Shown: positions 17,247 through 26,810 of the stretch, one piece after another
How the letters are laid out: every line of letters starts with the position of its first letter
How positions within the stretch are numbered: the stretch's first letter is position 1
DNA from: Sulfitobacter sp. D7
Lineage (GTDB): Bacteria > Pseudomonadota > Alphaproteobacteria > Rhodobacterales > Rhodobacteraceae
DNA: 64,000 nucleotides
Direction of reading: 5' to 3'
Assembly: GCF_003611275.1 (NCBI RefSeq)
Contig: NZ_CP020694.1
Location: 1,922,001 to 1,986,000, forward strand
Translations under genes and position numbers: made by a program
The notes under the pieces: generated by a model
Told to the model about the DNA's origin: nothing
What the model saw: the letters and a program-made list of their open reading frames with translations, nothing else
Databases searched by the model: none

Positions 17247-17538
17247 GATACGGGTGGAATTGAACTTTTCAACAAAATTCTCACGCCGCAACGCAACATA
17301 ATTTTCATGTTAAGAAGTCTGCGTAGAATTTAGCCGGGGGCACTTTTGCCCCTCGCAACGATAGGCGAGAGCTACGCGGTATTCCTAAACAGTAATTTAA
17401 TTGTTTTGGCCGACCGTCAGACTCAACCTAATTGGAGAGGGAGTCTTAACCTGCCGAAATGCAGCCCCTTTGGGGCGATGGTGATCTTGACCCGCGCGGG
17501 GCGGGTCAAGTCTGTCGTGACGCTCTGAAAGCGCGCGT
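17247..17538. other. AT-richer intergenic stretch between two transporter operons
   Basis: No gene was found in the space between metQ and the sulfonate-type transporter. It holds a TTGAACTTTTCAA dyad at 17260-17272 and a perfect 10-bp hairpin at 17486-17510 (CTTGACCCGC/GCGGGTCAAG, five-base loop) just past the metQ stop. The hairpin has no U-tract but may still end metNIQ transcription. Short open frames here lack ribosome sites and coding character. Confidence 0.5.
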
Positions 17539-18315
17539 TTACCAGGAGGTGATAACAGTGCCCTGATAGCTTTCATCGATGAAGGCTTTGATTTCATCGG
17601 AATGATAGGCCTTGAGCAGTGTCTCAACCCATGCGGCTTCCTCATCGCCTTTACGCACGGCGATGACGTTCACATATGGGTTCTCGGCGCTTTCCATCGC
17701 GATGGAATCTTCCTTGGGGCTCAGACCCGAGGCAATCGCGTAGTTGGTATTGATCAAAGCCGCATCCAGATCGGCCAGCGACCGCGGCAGTTGGGCGGCA
17801 TCAAGCTCTTTGAAGGACAGGTCCTTGGGGTTCTCGGTGATGTCGAGCACGGTCGGCACCAGACCTGCGGCCTCATCCACCTTGATCAGACCCAGTTCTT
17901 GCAGGACCAGCAGCGCGCGGCCACCGTTTGTGGGATCGTTCGGGATGCCGAATGTGGCCCCTTCTTCCAGATCGGCAAGCGCGGTGATCTTGTCCGAATA
18001 GACACCCATGGGGGTCGTGATGGTGTTGCCAACGACGCTCAACTCAAAGCCGCGGTCTTTCATCTGCGCTTCAAGATAGGGCACGTGCTGGAACGAGTTG
18101 GCCTGAATGTCGCCATCGGCCAGCGCTTGGTTCGGGACCACGTAGTCAGAGAATTCGACCACATCGATGTCCAAGCCCATCGGCTCGGCGATACGGGCGA
18201 CCTCTTCCATGATCTCGGCGTGCTCGCCGGGGGAAACGCCGACTTTGATTTCCTCGGCGGCAAGACCGGTGGCCATCAGCGCCAGAACGGAGGTGAGTGT
18301 CGTAAGACGAAGCAT
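17539..18315 (-). CDS. metQ: Methionine-binding protein MetQ (NlpA family)
   Basis: A 258-aa periplasmic NlpA/MetQ protein that binds methionine for the MetNI importer. An N-terminal signal peptide ends near TGLAAEE. Family motifs include VGVSPGEHAEIMEEV, NQALADGDIQANSFQHVPYL and the GIPNDPTNGGRAL segment. No lipobox cysteine is visible, so it is probably soluble rather than a lipoprotein. Third gene of metN-metI-metQ, 41 bases after metI. Confidence 0.92.
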   Translation of the reverse strand: MLRLTTLTSVLALMATGLAAEEIKVGVSPGEHAEIMEEVARIAEPMGLDIDVVEFSDYVVPNQALADGDIQANSFQHVPYLEAQMKDRGFELSVVGNTITTPMGVYSDKITALADLEEGATFGIPNDPTNGGRALLVLQELGLIKVDEAAGLVPTVLDITENPKDLSFKELDAAQLPRSLADLDAALINTNYAIASGLSPKEDSIAMESAENPYVNVIAVRKGDEEAAWVETLLKAYHSDEIKAFIDESYQGTVITSW

Positions 18316-18356
18316 AGTAGTCTCCTTAGATTGAGAGAGCGGGTGTAAGGCGCGGC

Positions 18357-19031
18357 CTATTGGCCGCCGCTTTTGGTGGCCCGTTTGTCCACGGCGCTGG
18401 CGATACGCTCGCCGATGGACTGCACAAGCTGTACCAAGACGATAAGAATGATCACGACGATTGCCATAACGTCAGGCATAAACCGTTGATATCCATATCG
18501 AATACCAAGGTCTCCCAGCCCTTCGCCCCCTACGGCCCCGACCATGGCGGAATAGCCAATCAGGCTGACAATCGCCAAGGTCAGGCCCAGCGTGATGCCG
18601 GGGAGCGCTTCGGGCAGCAGCACTTTGCGGATGATCTGCAGCGGGGTCGCACCCATCGCGCGGGCGGCTTCGATCAACCCGGAATCGACTTCACGGATCG
18701 CGTTTTCCACCAGACGCGCGATGAAGGGGACCGTCGCGATAGTCAGCGGCACAATGGCCGCCGTGGTGCCGATAGAGGTTCCGGCCACCATGCGGGTAAA
18801 GGGAATGATCGCCACAACGAGAATGATAAACGGAACGGAGCGCGTGGCGTTCACCACCAGCCCGAGCACCTTGTTCACCCAAGGCGCGGACAGCAGTTCC
18901 CCGCGTTGCGAGGTGGCCAGAAACAGCCCCAGCGGCAGGCCAAAGACCGTGCCAAGGATCGCGGATACCGCCACCATATAGAGCGTTTGCCCCGTCGCTT
19001 CGATCAAAAGGTTAATCAGATTAGCCGACAT
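18357..19031 (-). CDS. metI: Methionine ABC transporter permease MetI
   Basis: A 224-aa permease with about five membrane segments and the coupling loop [24 protein letters not shown]. It forms the channel of the D/L-methionine importer with MetN and MetQ. Its start overlaps the metN end by 11 bases. Size is typical for MetI (about 217-225 aa). Confidence 0.93.
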   Translation of the reverse strand: MSANLINLLIEATGQTLYMVAVSAILGTVFGLPLGLFLATSQRGELLSAPWVNKVLGLVVNATRSVPFIILVVAIIPFTRMVAGTSIGTTAAIVPLTIATVPFIARLVENAIREVDSGLIEAARAMGATPLQIIRKVLLPEALPGITLGLTLAIVSLIGYSAMVGAVGGEGLGDLGIRYGYQRFMPDVMAIVVIILIVLVQLVQSIGERIASAVDKRATKSGGQ

Positions 19032-20082
19032 AGCCCAGCACCTCCGTCAGAAGCCCGTGTTGTTCCAAAAAGGCGCGCGCTTGGGCGGCCTGCGCCACCG
19101 GCAGAGACACCAGCAGGTTACCGAAGGGCCGGGTTCCGATCTCTTCGACAGCGCCCGCAAGGATATTGACCGGAATGCCCATATCCTGCGTCAACCGCGC
19201 CAACATCGGATCGGTGGCATGGGCGCCTGCAAAGGTGACGCGGATCACCTCTTCGCCGCCCGTTGCAGGGGCGGTTTGGGTCAGCCGTTCTTTGACGAAA
19301 GCAGGCAGGGTGACGCCGGTCACGCCCGAAAGGAAGGACCGCGTCGTCGCGTGTTGCGGCGCGGTGAAGATGTCATAGGTGGCCCCATGTTCGACGATCT
19401 GGCCTGCGTCGATCACCGCCACATGGCTCGCGATGTCGCGCACCACGGCCATCTCATGGGTGATCAGCAGGATCGTCAGCCCCAAATCGCGGTTGATGTC
19501 CTTCAAAAGCGACAGAACCGTTTGGGTGGTCTCAGGGTCCAGAGCTGAGGTCGCCTCATCCGAGAGCAACACTTTCGGCCCGGTGGCCAAGGCGCGCGCG
19601 ATGCCGATCCGCTGCTTCTGGCCGCCCGAAAGCTCTGCCGGGTAGCGCCCCGCCTGCGCGCTTAGCCCGACCCGGTCGATAAGGTCCGCCACACGCGGTT
19701 TGATCTGCGCGCTCGGCATCCCGGCCACTTCGAGCGGCAGCGCAATATTGCCCGCCACGGTACGTGAAGACAGCAGGTTAAAGTGTTGAAAAATCATGCC
19801 AACGTCACGTCGGATCGCGCGCAACTTGCCGCCTTTGGCGGTGCTGACATCCTCACCGCCGACCAGCACGTTGCCGGTGGTCGGACGCTCCAACCCGTTG
19901 ACCATGCGCAGCAAGGTCGATTTGCCCGCCCCCGAACGCCCGATGATCCCGGTGATTGAGCCCGGTGCCACGTCGAGGGATATCCCCTCAAGTGCATTCA
20001 CGGTCGCCCCGCCTGCTTTGGTAAAGGCCTTGCCGACCTTGTCAAAGGCGATCGAGGCACCTTCTGTTGTGATATCAGTCAT
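19021..20082 (-). CDS. metN: Methionine ABC transporter ATP-binding protein MetN
   Basis: A 353-aa ATPase with Walker [10 protein letters not shown], signature LSGGQKQR and Walker [14 protein letters not shown]. The C-terminal NIL regulatory domain (about residues 275-350) is the methionine-sensing domain that marks MetN. The start at 20082 gives MTDITTEG. A longer frame to 20202 has no supporting ribosome site and exceeds the normal length. Gene order metNIQ is standard. Confidence 0.93.
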   Translation of the reverse strand: MTDITTEGASIAFDKVGKAFTKAGGATVNALEGISLDVAPGSITGIIGRSGAGKSTLLRMVNGLERPTTGNVLVGGEDVSTAKGGKLRAIRRDVGMIFQHFNLLSSRTVAGNIALPLEVAGMPSAQIKPRVADLIDRVGLSAQAGRYPAELSGGQKQRIGIARALATGPKVLLSDEATSALDPETTQTVLSLLKDINRDLGLTILLITHEMAVVRDIASHVAVIDAGQIVEHGATYDIFTAPQHATTRSFLSGVTGVTLPAFVKERLTQTAPATGGEEVIRVTFAGAHATDPMLARLTQDMGIPVNILAGAVEEIGTRPFGNLLVSLPVAQAAQARAFLEQHGLLTEVLGYVG

Positions 20083-20274
20083 TTTCTGTCCGGGTCGGGG
20101 TGGGTTTCGAGTGGTGTCCCCTAGATAGAACCCCTGCCCCCGATGCAAGCCACGATCATGCATAGCTGCTTTGTTTTGCACACTTATCTCTTGCCGGGGC
20201 ATTCGCCCCTTGTGCCGTCATCCGATGAGGATAATTATATTCACGAATCGGAATGAATGCGGGGAGGGCATAAG

Positions 20275-21192
20275 ATGAAGGTCAATAGACGGACGGTGCT
20301 GGCAGGGATGGGCGCGGCGGCCCTTGTCCATGGCCCGCTGCGTGCCTTTGCCCTAACCTCTACCCAGATCGGTGGGTATGAGTTTGTCAGTGTGAGCGAC
20401 GGCAATCTGCTGCTCCCGCGGAGTTTCTTCTTTGAAGGTTTGCCGCAGGAGGAACTGGCGCAGGTTTTGGCGCCCTTTGATCTCCCTCAGGACCAGTTGG
20501 CGCCGCCCTGCAACCTGACGCTTTTGCGCAATGACGACCGGGTGATCCTCTTCGACGCGGGCGCTGGCCCCGCCTTTATGCCATCGGCCGGATCGCTTTC
20601 AGAGAGCTTAGACGCGGCGGGCGTCGCCCCGGAGGCGGTGACCGACGTTGTCTTTACCCATGGCCACCCGGATCACCTTTGGGGCGTGCTGGACGATTTC
20701 GACGATCTGGTCTTTCCCAATGCGCGCTACCACATGGGTCAGGTCGAATGGGACTATTGGCGCGATCCGGCGACCGTGGAGACAATCGGCGCAGCCCGCG
20801 CCGCCTTTGCCGTCGGAGCCGCGCGGCGGTTGGCGGCGATCGAGGAACGGATGGCCCATTTCTCCGACGGCGATGAAGTACTCCCCGGCATCATGGCACA
20901 GGCGAGTTTCGGGCATACGCCCGGGCATATGTCGTTCCTGCTGGGCGGCCGCAGTGACGCGCTGATGATCGGCGGCGATGCCATCGGCAATCACCATCTC
21001 GCCTTCGCCCGGCCCGGCTGGGCCAGCGGATCGGACCAAGATCCCGAGCGCGGCGCTGAGACTCGGCAGCGGTTGCTGGACCGGCTGGCGGACGAACAGA
21101 TCTGGCTGATGGGCTTTCACCTGCCGCAGGGCGGTCTGGGCCGGGTTGAACGCCATGGCGAGGGCTATCGTTTCGTCGGAGCCGCGCGATGA
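20275..21192 (+). CDS. Tat-exported MBL-fold metallo-hydrolase
   Basis: A 305-aa metallo-beta-lactamase-fold protein. The N-terminus has a twin-arginine signal (NRRTVLAGMGAAALVHGP). The metal motif is FTHGHPDHLWG (HxHxDH), with a later metal histidine in SFGHTPGHMSF and an aspartate in MIGGDAIGNHH. The substrate is unknown. Relatives include lactonases and other hydrolases. The ATG at 20275 follows GGGGAGGG. A decayed reading frame overlaps its stop. Confidence 0.85.
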   Translation: MKVNRRTVLAGMGAAALVHGPLRAFALTSTQIGGYEFVSVSDGNLLLPRSFFFEGLPQEELAQVLAPFDLPQDQLAPPCNLTLLRNDDRVILFDAGAGPAFMPSAGSLSESLDAAGVAPEAVTDVVFTHGHPDHLWGVLDDFDDLVFPNARYHMGQVEWDYWRDPATVETIGAARAAFAVGAARRLAAIEERMAHFSDGDEVLPGIMAQASFGHTPGHMSFLLGGRSDALMIGGDAIGNHHLAFARPGWASGSDQDPERGAETRQRLLDRLADEQIWLMGFHLPQGGLGRVERHGEGYRFVGAAR

Positions 21193-21450
21193 AGCGGTTC
21201 CTTTGCATCACCGCCCAACTGCTCGCCTAAAACACCACGACCGGTAGAAATTGCGGACAGATACCCCGGCTCGCCGCTCTACGACAAACCCTATGCGGGC
21301 GTCACCGGCGCGCGCTCTGCCGTCGGCGCGACCGCCCCGTAGACCTATGAAAACGCGAGCCATAACAACAACCTAAGCTTCATCGCGACCGGCGACGAGG
21401 TTGTTTCGCTGTATTTAATAGTCCCAGACTTCACTGTCATGTTTCGATAA
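21189..21450 (+). pseudogene. Decayed gene overlapping the MBL hydrolase stop
   Basis: An ATG overlaps the hydrolase stop (ATGA) and opens a signal-like frame (MKRFLCITAQLLA) that stops at 21228. After a +1 shift, coding-like sequence resumes (DRYPGSPLYDKPYAGVTG from 21256). It hits a TAG at 21340, continues with residues such as SHNNNLSFIATGDEVVSLYL and stops at 21448. This looks like one secreted-protein gene broken by a frameshift and a nonsense codon. The family was not recognised. Confidence 0.5.
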
Positions 21451-21536
21451 TCCTAGCCAAAGCGCTCGCAAGCACCAGTTCGGCCCCGCTTACCCTAAGG
21501 ACCCGAGGGCGGATCACGCCCAGGCATAGGGTCGCA

Positions 21537-22094
21537 TCAGAAAAAGGCAGCCGCTTCCAACTCCACCGTGATTACCCCGATGATCGCGCCGTTGGATGGT
21601 TCTGTAATGGGCATCGAAACACGGCTTTGATGCGCTTTGGAGCCTTCATCGATGGCCACTTGATCGATTACGAACATCCCCGATGGTGGCGTGAAACGAT
21701 TGCTGTTCTTGGGCTTGCCGCCTTTGAAATAGACCGATGCGGTGCCGCTGGTGACCACGGTCAACCCATAGGCATCGAGCAGCGCCACTTCGGCAATCTG
21801 ACCTTTGGCGCGGGCAATCTGCGCCGCTAAGAAAGCTGCGGCGACAGGGGCCTTTGCTTGGCTCGTCGGGGTGGCCTGCGCGGTCGCTGCGGCAGATGCG
21901 GCGGCCAAGACATTCATCTCACGGTGTCGCTGGTTCTGCTGCGCAATCGCGTCGACGATGCGGGCGTCATTGATCCAAGACAGCAAATCCCGGTCGATAT
22001 AATCGTTCAGCGCCCAAGGCACTTCGGACGCGGTAACCTTGAGCCCGGAACACAGGATGAAGATGAGCGATACAAGTGGCAGGTGTCGAAGCAT
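21537..22094 (-). CDS. Secreted protein of unknown function
   Basis: A 185-aa protein with an N-terminal signal peptide (LPLVSLIFILCSGLKVTAS). An alanine-rich helix lies near residues 65-100. The C-terminal half (about 100-185, EVALLDAYGLTVVTSG, KAHQSRVSMPI, GAIIGVITVELE) is reminiscent of a PDC/Cache-type ligand sensor without a membrane output domain. No family is assigned. It is a single gene between a decayed gene and rlmE. Confidence 0.7.
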   Translation of the reverse strand: MLRHLPLVSLIFILCSGLKVTASEVPWALNDYIDRDLLSWINDARIVDAIAQQNQRHREMNVLAAASAAATAQATPTSQAKAPVAAAFLAAQIARAKGQIAEVALLDAYGLTVVTSGTASVYFKGGKPKNSNRFTPPSGMFVIDQVAIDEGSKAHQSRVSMPITEPSNGAIIGVITVELEAAAFF

Positions 22095-22188
22095 CGGGGA
22101 GCCCTCATGAGGTTGGCGGCGCGAAGACCGCGGGAGAGCTACACCCTAGCGTTCGATTGGTTTACGCCTCATGAACGGCGATGACCGC

Positions 22189-22914
22189 TTAAACCTCTTC
22201 GCCCTTAAACCCCGTTGCCACAACGAATTTCTCTGATGAATCCGGTCGGCTTGCGGGCGGTTTGATATTGGCGACCTTGGTGAAACGGCGCTTGAGCAGC
22301 TTTTGCAACTCGCCCTCCGCGCCCCCCGCCAGCACCTTGGCCACGAATGTGCCGCCTTCTTCCAAGACGTCGAAAGCGAAATAGGCCGCCGCCTCGCAGA
22401 GCGAAATGATGCGCAGGTGGTCGGTCTGCTTGTGCCCCGAAGAGGCCGCCGCCATGTCGGACATGACCACATCCGCCTTGCCGCCCAGCCATTCCTTTAC
22501 CTTGAGGTCAGCGTCGTCTTCCATAAAGTCGAGCTGGTGCAGCTCGCACCCCGCGATCGGCTCCATCTCTTGCAGGTCGACGCCCAGAATGGTGCCCTGC
22601 GTCTTGCCCTTCTTCTCGCCCAGCACATTGCAGCGTTTAACCGCGACCTGACACCAACCGCCCGGCGCGGCGCCAAGGTCCACCACCCGTGCACCGGGGA
22701 CAAGGAAACGATATTTATCGTCTAGTTCCATAATCTTATATGCCGCCCGCCCGCGATAGCCTTCGGCCTGCGCGCGTTTGACATATGGATCGTTCAACTG
22801 CCGCTGCAACCAGCGGGTGGAACTGAGCTTGCGCCCGCGTGCGGATTTCACCTTGACCTTGAGGTCACGCTGACCGCGCCCCGAGGTGTTCTTTCCGTCC
22901 GGTGTCTTGGCCAT
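22189..22914 (-). CDS. rlmE: 23S rRNA 2'-O-methyltransferase RlmE
   Basis: A 241-aa SAM-dependent methyltransferase that modifies U2552 of 23S rRNA. A basic N-terminus precedes [20 protein letters not shown] sequence, the SAM motif [10 protein letters not shown], the acidic [15 protein letters not shown] segment and the catalytic-lysine region [14 protein letters not shown] at 22914 overlaps the ppx stop (TGATG). The alternative TTG one codon earlier is less likely. Confidence 0.93.
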   Translation of the reverse strand: MAKTPDGKNTSGRGQRDLKVKVKSARGRKLSSTRWLQRQLNDPYVKRAQAEGYRGRAAYKIMELDDKYRFLVPGARVVDLGAAPGGWCQVAVKRCNVLGEKKGKTQGTILGVDLQEMEPIAGCELHQLDFMEDDADLKVKEWLGGKADVVMSDMAAASSGHKQTDHLRIISLCEAAAYFAFDVLEEGGTFVAKVLAGGAEGELQKLLKRRFTKVANIKPPASRPDSSEKFVVATGFKGEEV

Positions 22915-24032
22915 CAAAAGACCCCTTCTTCTAATACGCCATCGGCGCTCATCTGTGCATATAGCAGGCCTTCGCGCAGACCGCGATCCGCAACTGACAG
23001 CCTGTCGGTCGGCCAGCAGCGCATCAAGGCTTGCAGGATCGCGGCGCCCGACATGATCAGGGCGGCGCGGTCTTGGCCGATCCGCGGGTCCGCGCGCCGC
23101 CCGCCCGGCCCCATGGCGATATAAGAGTGGATCACCTTGTCGATCTGCGCGCTGGTCATGCTGAGGCCATCGACCTTGGTCCGGTCATAGCGTTTCAGGT
23201 TCAAGTGGCTTGCCGCCACGGTGGTCACGGTGCCCGAGGTGCCGACGATCTGAAACCGCTTTTGCGACTGGATCGTCTGATAGGGTGTGAAATCGGTGAG
23301 GTTCTCTTCGAAAAACCAGCTCATCAGGGCGAAACGCGCGGCGTCGTCTTCGACGTCAGAGAATTGGTCGCGCAGCGTCGCCACGCCCAGAGGCACGCTG
23401 ATCCAATCCACCACCCGTGCGGCAGGCACATCAGATTTCGCCTGATAGAAGCCGCCCTGAAGCCGCATGATCGACCGGGCGCGATCCGCCCGAGGGACTT
23501 TGGAGATGTCGATCCAGACCAGCTCGGTCGAGCCGCCGCCGATGTCGACCACCAGCAGGTTCTCCGTCTTGCGGCTGACCAGCGGTGCGCAAGAGATCAC
23601 GGCAAGTTGGGCTTCTTCCTCGGGGCGGATGATATCGAGCTTGAGACCCGTCTCGCGCTGGATACGGCGCATGAACTCTGCGCCGTTTTGCGCGCGGCGA
23701 CAGGCTTCGGTCGCCACAAGCCGCATGTTTTGCACCTTATTGCGCCGCAACTTCTGCTGACAGATACGCAATGCTTGGATGGTGCGCGCCATCGATCCGC
23801 GCGACAAACGCCCGGTTTTTTCCAAACCGGCACCCAATTGTACCGATTTTGAGAAACTGTCCACCACATGGAAACCGCTGCCACGAGGCTGGGCGATCAA
23901 CATGCGGCAGCTATTTGTACCCAGATCTAGGGCCGCATATAGCTCATTAGATCTGGGCGGAACTGGCGCGGGGCTCAGAGCCGGGATGTCTTTGTCGAGC
24001 GCACCCGCACCTTTGGGACGCTGTGGCGCCAT
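22914..24032 (-). CDS. Ppx/GppA family phosphatase
   Basis: A 372-aa exopolyphosphatase/guanosine pentaphosphate phosphatase. ASKHA motifs are readable: [37 protein letters not shown] and [11 protein letters not shown]. It hydrolyses polyphosphate or pppGpp. The sequence does not decide which. The start at 24032 is preferred, because the longer frame to 24155 adds a non-homologous leader. It is coupled to rlmE, a common alphaproteobacterial pairing. Confidence 0.9.
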   Translation of the reverse strand: MAPQRPKGAGALDKDIPALSPAPVPPRSNELYAALDLGTNSCRMLIAQPRGSGFHVVDSFSKSVQLGAGLEKTGRLSRGSMARTIQALRICQQKLRRNKVQNMRLVATEACRRAQNGAEFMRRIQRETGLKLDIIRPEEEAQLAVISCAPLVSRKTENLLVVDIGGGSTELVWIDISKVPRADRARSIMRLQGGFYQAKSDVPAARVVDWISVPLGVATLRDQFSDVEDDAARFALMSWFFEENLTDFTPYQTIQSQKRFQIVGTSGTVTTVAASHLNLKRYDRTKVDGLSMTSAQIDKVIHSYIAMGPGGRRADPRIGQDRAALIMSGAAILQALMRCWPTDRLSVADRGLREGLLYAQMSADGVLEEGVF

Positions 24033-24203
24033 GGTTACGCGCCTTTCATATCGAGTTGCCCCCAAGGTATTCCCTGCGCCGGGCCGGTGCAAGTGGTCGC
24101 AGTGCCTTGGGCCAATTTCCGCGGCGTCCTGCGCCATGCCCCAACTCTTCGGCATCTCAGGACCACCTCACAATCATCTTGAGAATAATGGGGGCGCAGG
24201 GCC

Positions 24204-24236
24204 CTCGTGATGGCCCGCCCGATGCGCTATCACGAG
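24204..24236. repeat. Inverted repeat in the ppx / one-carbon divergent promoter region
   Basis: CTCGTGAT (24204-24211) and ATCACGAG (24229-24236) form a perfect 8-bp inverted repeat around 17 bases. It stands 94 bases before the 24330 start codon, so it could be an operator or RNA hairpin for the one-carbon cluster. No known riboswitch consensus was recognised. Confidence 0.4.
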
Positions 24237-24329
24237 CCCCAAGTCGCGGATGGGTCGTGTTTCGTCGAAAAACGGCCCTGTCCTGACCGCGACGCTCGTT
24301 AGACAGGTTTAAACCGGAGGAATCGTCCC

Positions 24330-24626
24330 ATGCCCGCAGTCACCATCGTTTACTGGCGCGATATCCCCGCTCAGGTGATCGTCGGCAAGGGCCGCCGTGG
24401 GTCGAAACGCCCCCTGCCCGAACGCTTTGAACAGGCGATCGACCGCGCGGCGATGAAGATCGGCGCCGGAGATTCCGACGCTTATCTGGCGGAATGGCGC
24501 AAGGCGGACCCCTTTGAGGTTGAAGGCGATCCCGATGCCATCGCCGACGCCGAAGCCGCCCGGATCGACGCGGAATACGACCGCGACCGGATTAAGCAAC
24601 TGATTGACAACGACGGCTGGGCATAG
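24330..24626 (+). CDS. Virulence-factor family small protein
   Basis: A 98-aa acidic soluble protein (IVYWRDIPAQVIVGKG, GAGDSDAYLAEWRK). It matches my memory of the alphaproteobacterial family labelled Virulence_fact, whose role is not established. A clear GGAGG ribosome site precedes the ATG. It is the first gene of a cluster with an MTHFR-like protein and a methyl-H4folate methyltransferase, so a role in corrinoid- or folate-linked methyl transfer is more likely than virulence. Confidence 0.75.
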   Translation: MPAVTIVYWRDIPAQVIVGKGRRGSKRPLPERFEQAIDRAAMKIGAGDSDAYLAEWRKADPFEVEGDPDAIADAEAARIDAEYDRDRIKQLIDNDGWA

Positions 24627-24656
24627 CCTGCCAGCCCTATGATCAAGGACACGCTC

Positions 24657-25586
24657 ATGGCACTTTTGAACTTCCGCAAAAAGGAAACACCGGCCCCGCA
24701 GGCGCCGGTGGCCGAAGTCGAGGCGCTGTTGAAAGATTATTCGATTGAGGTGATGCCCCGCACCGCCGAGAAGGTCGAAGATTTCCGCGCCCTGCTGCCG
24801 GAAGGCACCCGTGTCTATATCGCTCACATTGATGGCACGCCGATCGAGGATATGGTCGCCACCGCCGCACGGCTGAACGCCGATGGCTTCAACGTCATGC
24901 CGCATTTTCCGGCGCGCATCATCAAGGACCGCGCCACACTGGCCGATTGGATCGCCCGCTATCAAGGGGAAGCAAACGTGCGCCAAGCGCTGCTTTTGGC
25001 GGGCGGTGTTACCACTCCCGTAGGGGAATTCAGCGACTCCATGCAACTGATGGAGACGGGCTTGTTTGATGAGGCCGGTTTCACCCGGTTGCATGTGGCG
25101 GGCCACCCAGAAGGCAACCGCGACATTGACGCCGACGGTGGCCGACTGAATGTAGATGCGGCGATGAAATGGAAGAACGACTTTCAGTCTCGCACGGATG
25201 CCGAAATGGCCATTGCCACACAATTCGCCTTTGAAGCGCAGCCGATCATCGAATGGGCCGACAGCCTTAAAGCGGCGGGCATCACCCTGCCCATCCACAT
25301 CGGCATCGCAGGCCCTGCCAAGCTGCAAACCTTGATTAAATTCGCCATCGCCTGTGGTGTCGGACCTTCACTGAAGGTGCTTCAAAAGCGCGCGATGGAT
25401 GTCACCAAGCTGTTGTTGCCATATGAGCCGACAGATGTGATCAGCGAATTGGCCGCTTACAAAGCGGCGCATCCGGACTTCAACATCACTCATGTGCATC
25501 TTTTCCCGCTTGGCGGGATCAAGACCAGTGCCACATGGATCCAAGAAAACGGCGGCGCCTCTGGCGTACCCGCCGACGCAGCCTAA
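24657..25586 (+). CDS. Methylenetetrahydrofolate reductase-like protein
   Basis: A 309-aa TIM-barrel protein of the MTHFR family. Recognisable stretches are VYIAHIDG, NVMPHFPARIIKD, QALLLAGGVTTPVGEF, HVAGHPEGNRDID and ATQFAFEAQPIIEWADSL, which resemble MetF flavin/folate regions. The ATG at 24657 has AAGGA nine bases before it. An ATG at 24639 is less well placed. Reduction of 5,10-methylene-H4folate to 5-methyl-H4folate would supply the next gene's substrate. It is divergent from classical MetF, so the activity is an inference. Confidence 0.75.
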   Translation: MALLNFRKKETPAPQAPVAEVEALLKDYSIEVMPRTAEKVEDFRALLPEGTRVYIAHIDGTPIEDMVATAARLNADGFNVMPHFPARIIKDRATLADWIARYQGEANVRQALLLAGGVTTPVGEFSDSMQLMETGLFDEAGFTRLHVAGHPEGNRDIDADGGRLNVDAAMKWKNDFQSRTDAEMAIATQFAFEAQPIIEWADSLKAAGITLPIHIGIAGPAKLQTLIKFAIACGVGPSLKVLQKRAMDVTKLLLPYEPTDVISELAAYKAAHPDFNITHVHLFPLGGIKTSATWIQENGGASGVPADAA

Positions 25587-25596
25587 AGGAAGTTAC

Positions 25597-26676
25597 ATGA
25601 CCAGAACCGTCATCGAATCCAAGACTAAGACCGCCGTCATCGGCTTTGACGAGCCGTTTTGCGTGATCGGAGAGCGGATCAACCCCACGGGCCGCAAGAT
25701 CCTCAGCCAAGAGCTTGAGCAAGGCGATTTTTCCCGCGTCGAGGCCGACGCCATCGCACAGGTCGCCGCCGGAGCTACAGTTCTGGATGTGAACTCGGGC
25801 GCGGTTTTCTCCAATAAAATGGCCGAAGACCCCCGCTATGCCGACAACAACTTCGTCGAGCCGATGCTGATGCCGGAACTGATCAGAGTGGTGCAAAACG
25901 CCGTCGACGCGCCGATCTGTATCGACAGCTCTGTGCCTGGCGCGCTGGAGGCGGGGCTTGAGACCTGCGAAGGCCGCCCGCTGCTGAACTCCGTCACCGG
26001 AGAGGAAGAGCGGCTCGAACTCGTGCTGCCGTTGGTTAAGAAATACAATGTGCCAGTGGTGGCGATCTCTAACGATGACACCGGCATCTCCGAAGACCCG
26101 GACGTGCGCTTTGCCGTGGCGAAAAAGATCGTCGAACGCGCTGCAGATTTCGGCATCCCGGCGCATGATATCGTGGTCGATCCGCTGGTCATGCCAATCG
26201 GCGCAATGGCAACGGCGGGTCATCAGGTCTTTACCCTTGTGCGCCGCCTGCGTGAAGAGTTGGGCGTGAACACCACCTGCGGCGCGTCAAATATCTCGTT
26301 CGGACTGCCCAACCGTCACGGCATCAACAATGCTTTCCTGCCGATGGCGATGGGTGCTGGCATGACAAGCGCGATCATGAACCCGGTGGCCGTGCCGCTC
26401 AACGCAACCAAGATCGCCGAAAAGCGCGCCGAGATGGCGGCCGCGGGGATCATCCTGCCCGAAGAGATGGATGACGAGACCTTCGTGACGCTCTTCAATC
26501 TGGGATCGACCAAGCCCCGTCCGGGCAAGGAGATGGAGGCCATCCGCGCCGCCAACTTCCTCTTTGACCGTGACCCGCATGGCAGCGCATGGATCGAGTT
26601 CAACAAGGTCGCCCCCAAGGCCGGTCAAGAAGGCCGAGGCCGCGCGGGCCGCACCGGCGGTCGCCGCCGCCGCTGA
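25597..26676 (+). CDS. Methyltetrahydrofolate:corrinoid methyltransferase domain protein
   Basis: A 359-aa pterin-binding (DHPS-like) TIM barrel: VIGERINPTGRKILSQEL near the N-terminus, AQVAAGATVLDVNSG, PICIDSS, NSVTGE and GASNISFGLPNRHGIN. This is the 5-methyl-H4folate-binding module of MetH/MtrH as a separate protein. In Roseobacter relatives, methionine synthase is known to be split into separate polypeptides. A basic Gly/Arg tail (GRGRAGRTGGRRRR) is unusual. The start at 25597 has AAAGGA upstream, ten bases after the MTHFR-like gene. Confidence 0.85.
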   Translation: MTRTVIESKTKTAVIGFDEPFCVIGERINPTGRKILSQELEQGDFSRVEADAIAQVAAGATVLDVNSGAVFSNKMAEDPRYADNNFVEPMLMPELIRVVQNAVDAPICIDSSVPGALEAGLETCEGRPLLNSVTGEEERLELVLPLVKKYNVPVVAISNDDTGISEDPDVRFAVAKKIVERAADFGIPAHDIVVDPLVMPIGAMATAGHQVFTLVRRLREELGVNTTCGASNISFGLPNRHGINNAFLPMAMGAGMTSAIMNPVAVPLNATKIAEKRAEMAAAGIILPEEMDDETFVTLFNLGSTKPRPGKEMEAIRAANFLFDRDPHGSAWIEFNKVAPKAGQEGRGRAGRTGGRRRR

Positions 26677-26693
26677 GCCCGCTCGGAACGATG

Positions 26694-26728
26694 AAAGGCC
26701 CCGCCAGCATCGCTGCACGGGGCCTTTT
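26694..26728. terminator. Bidirectional rho-independent terminator
   Basis: AAAGGCCCCG (26694-26703) pairs with CGGGGCCTTTT (26718-26728), with T- and A-runs flanking the stem. It ends the one-carbon cluster on the plus strand and serves the convergent SDR gene on the minus strand. Confidence 0.8.
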
Positions 26729-26810
26729 GTTGTCGGCCTCCACGGAGAGCCGTTTTTTCCGATAGGCAAACGGCGGAAATCCGGCGCCATCCCGACGGCC
26801 CCTGCAAAAT

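Noticed and set aside
20083..20274. SAM riboswitch before metN
   Set aside because: The region has small repeats (GGGGC-ATTC-GCCCC at 20196-20209; TCCGAT/ATCGGA at 20221-20252) but none matches a SAM riboswitch consensus that I can recognise.
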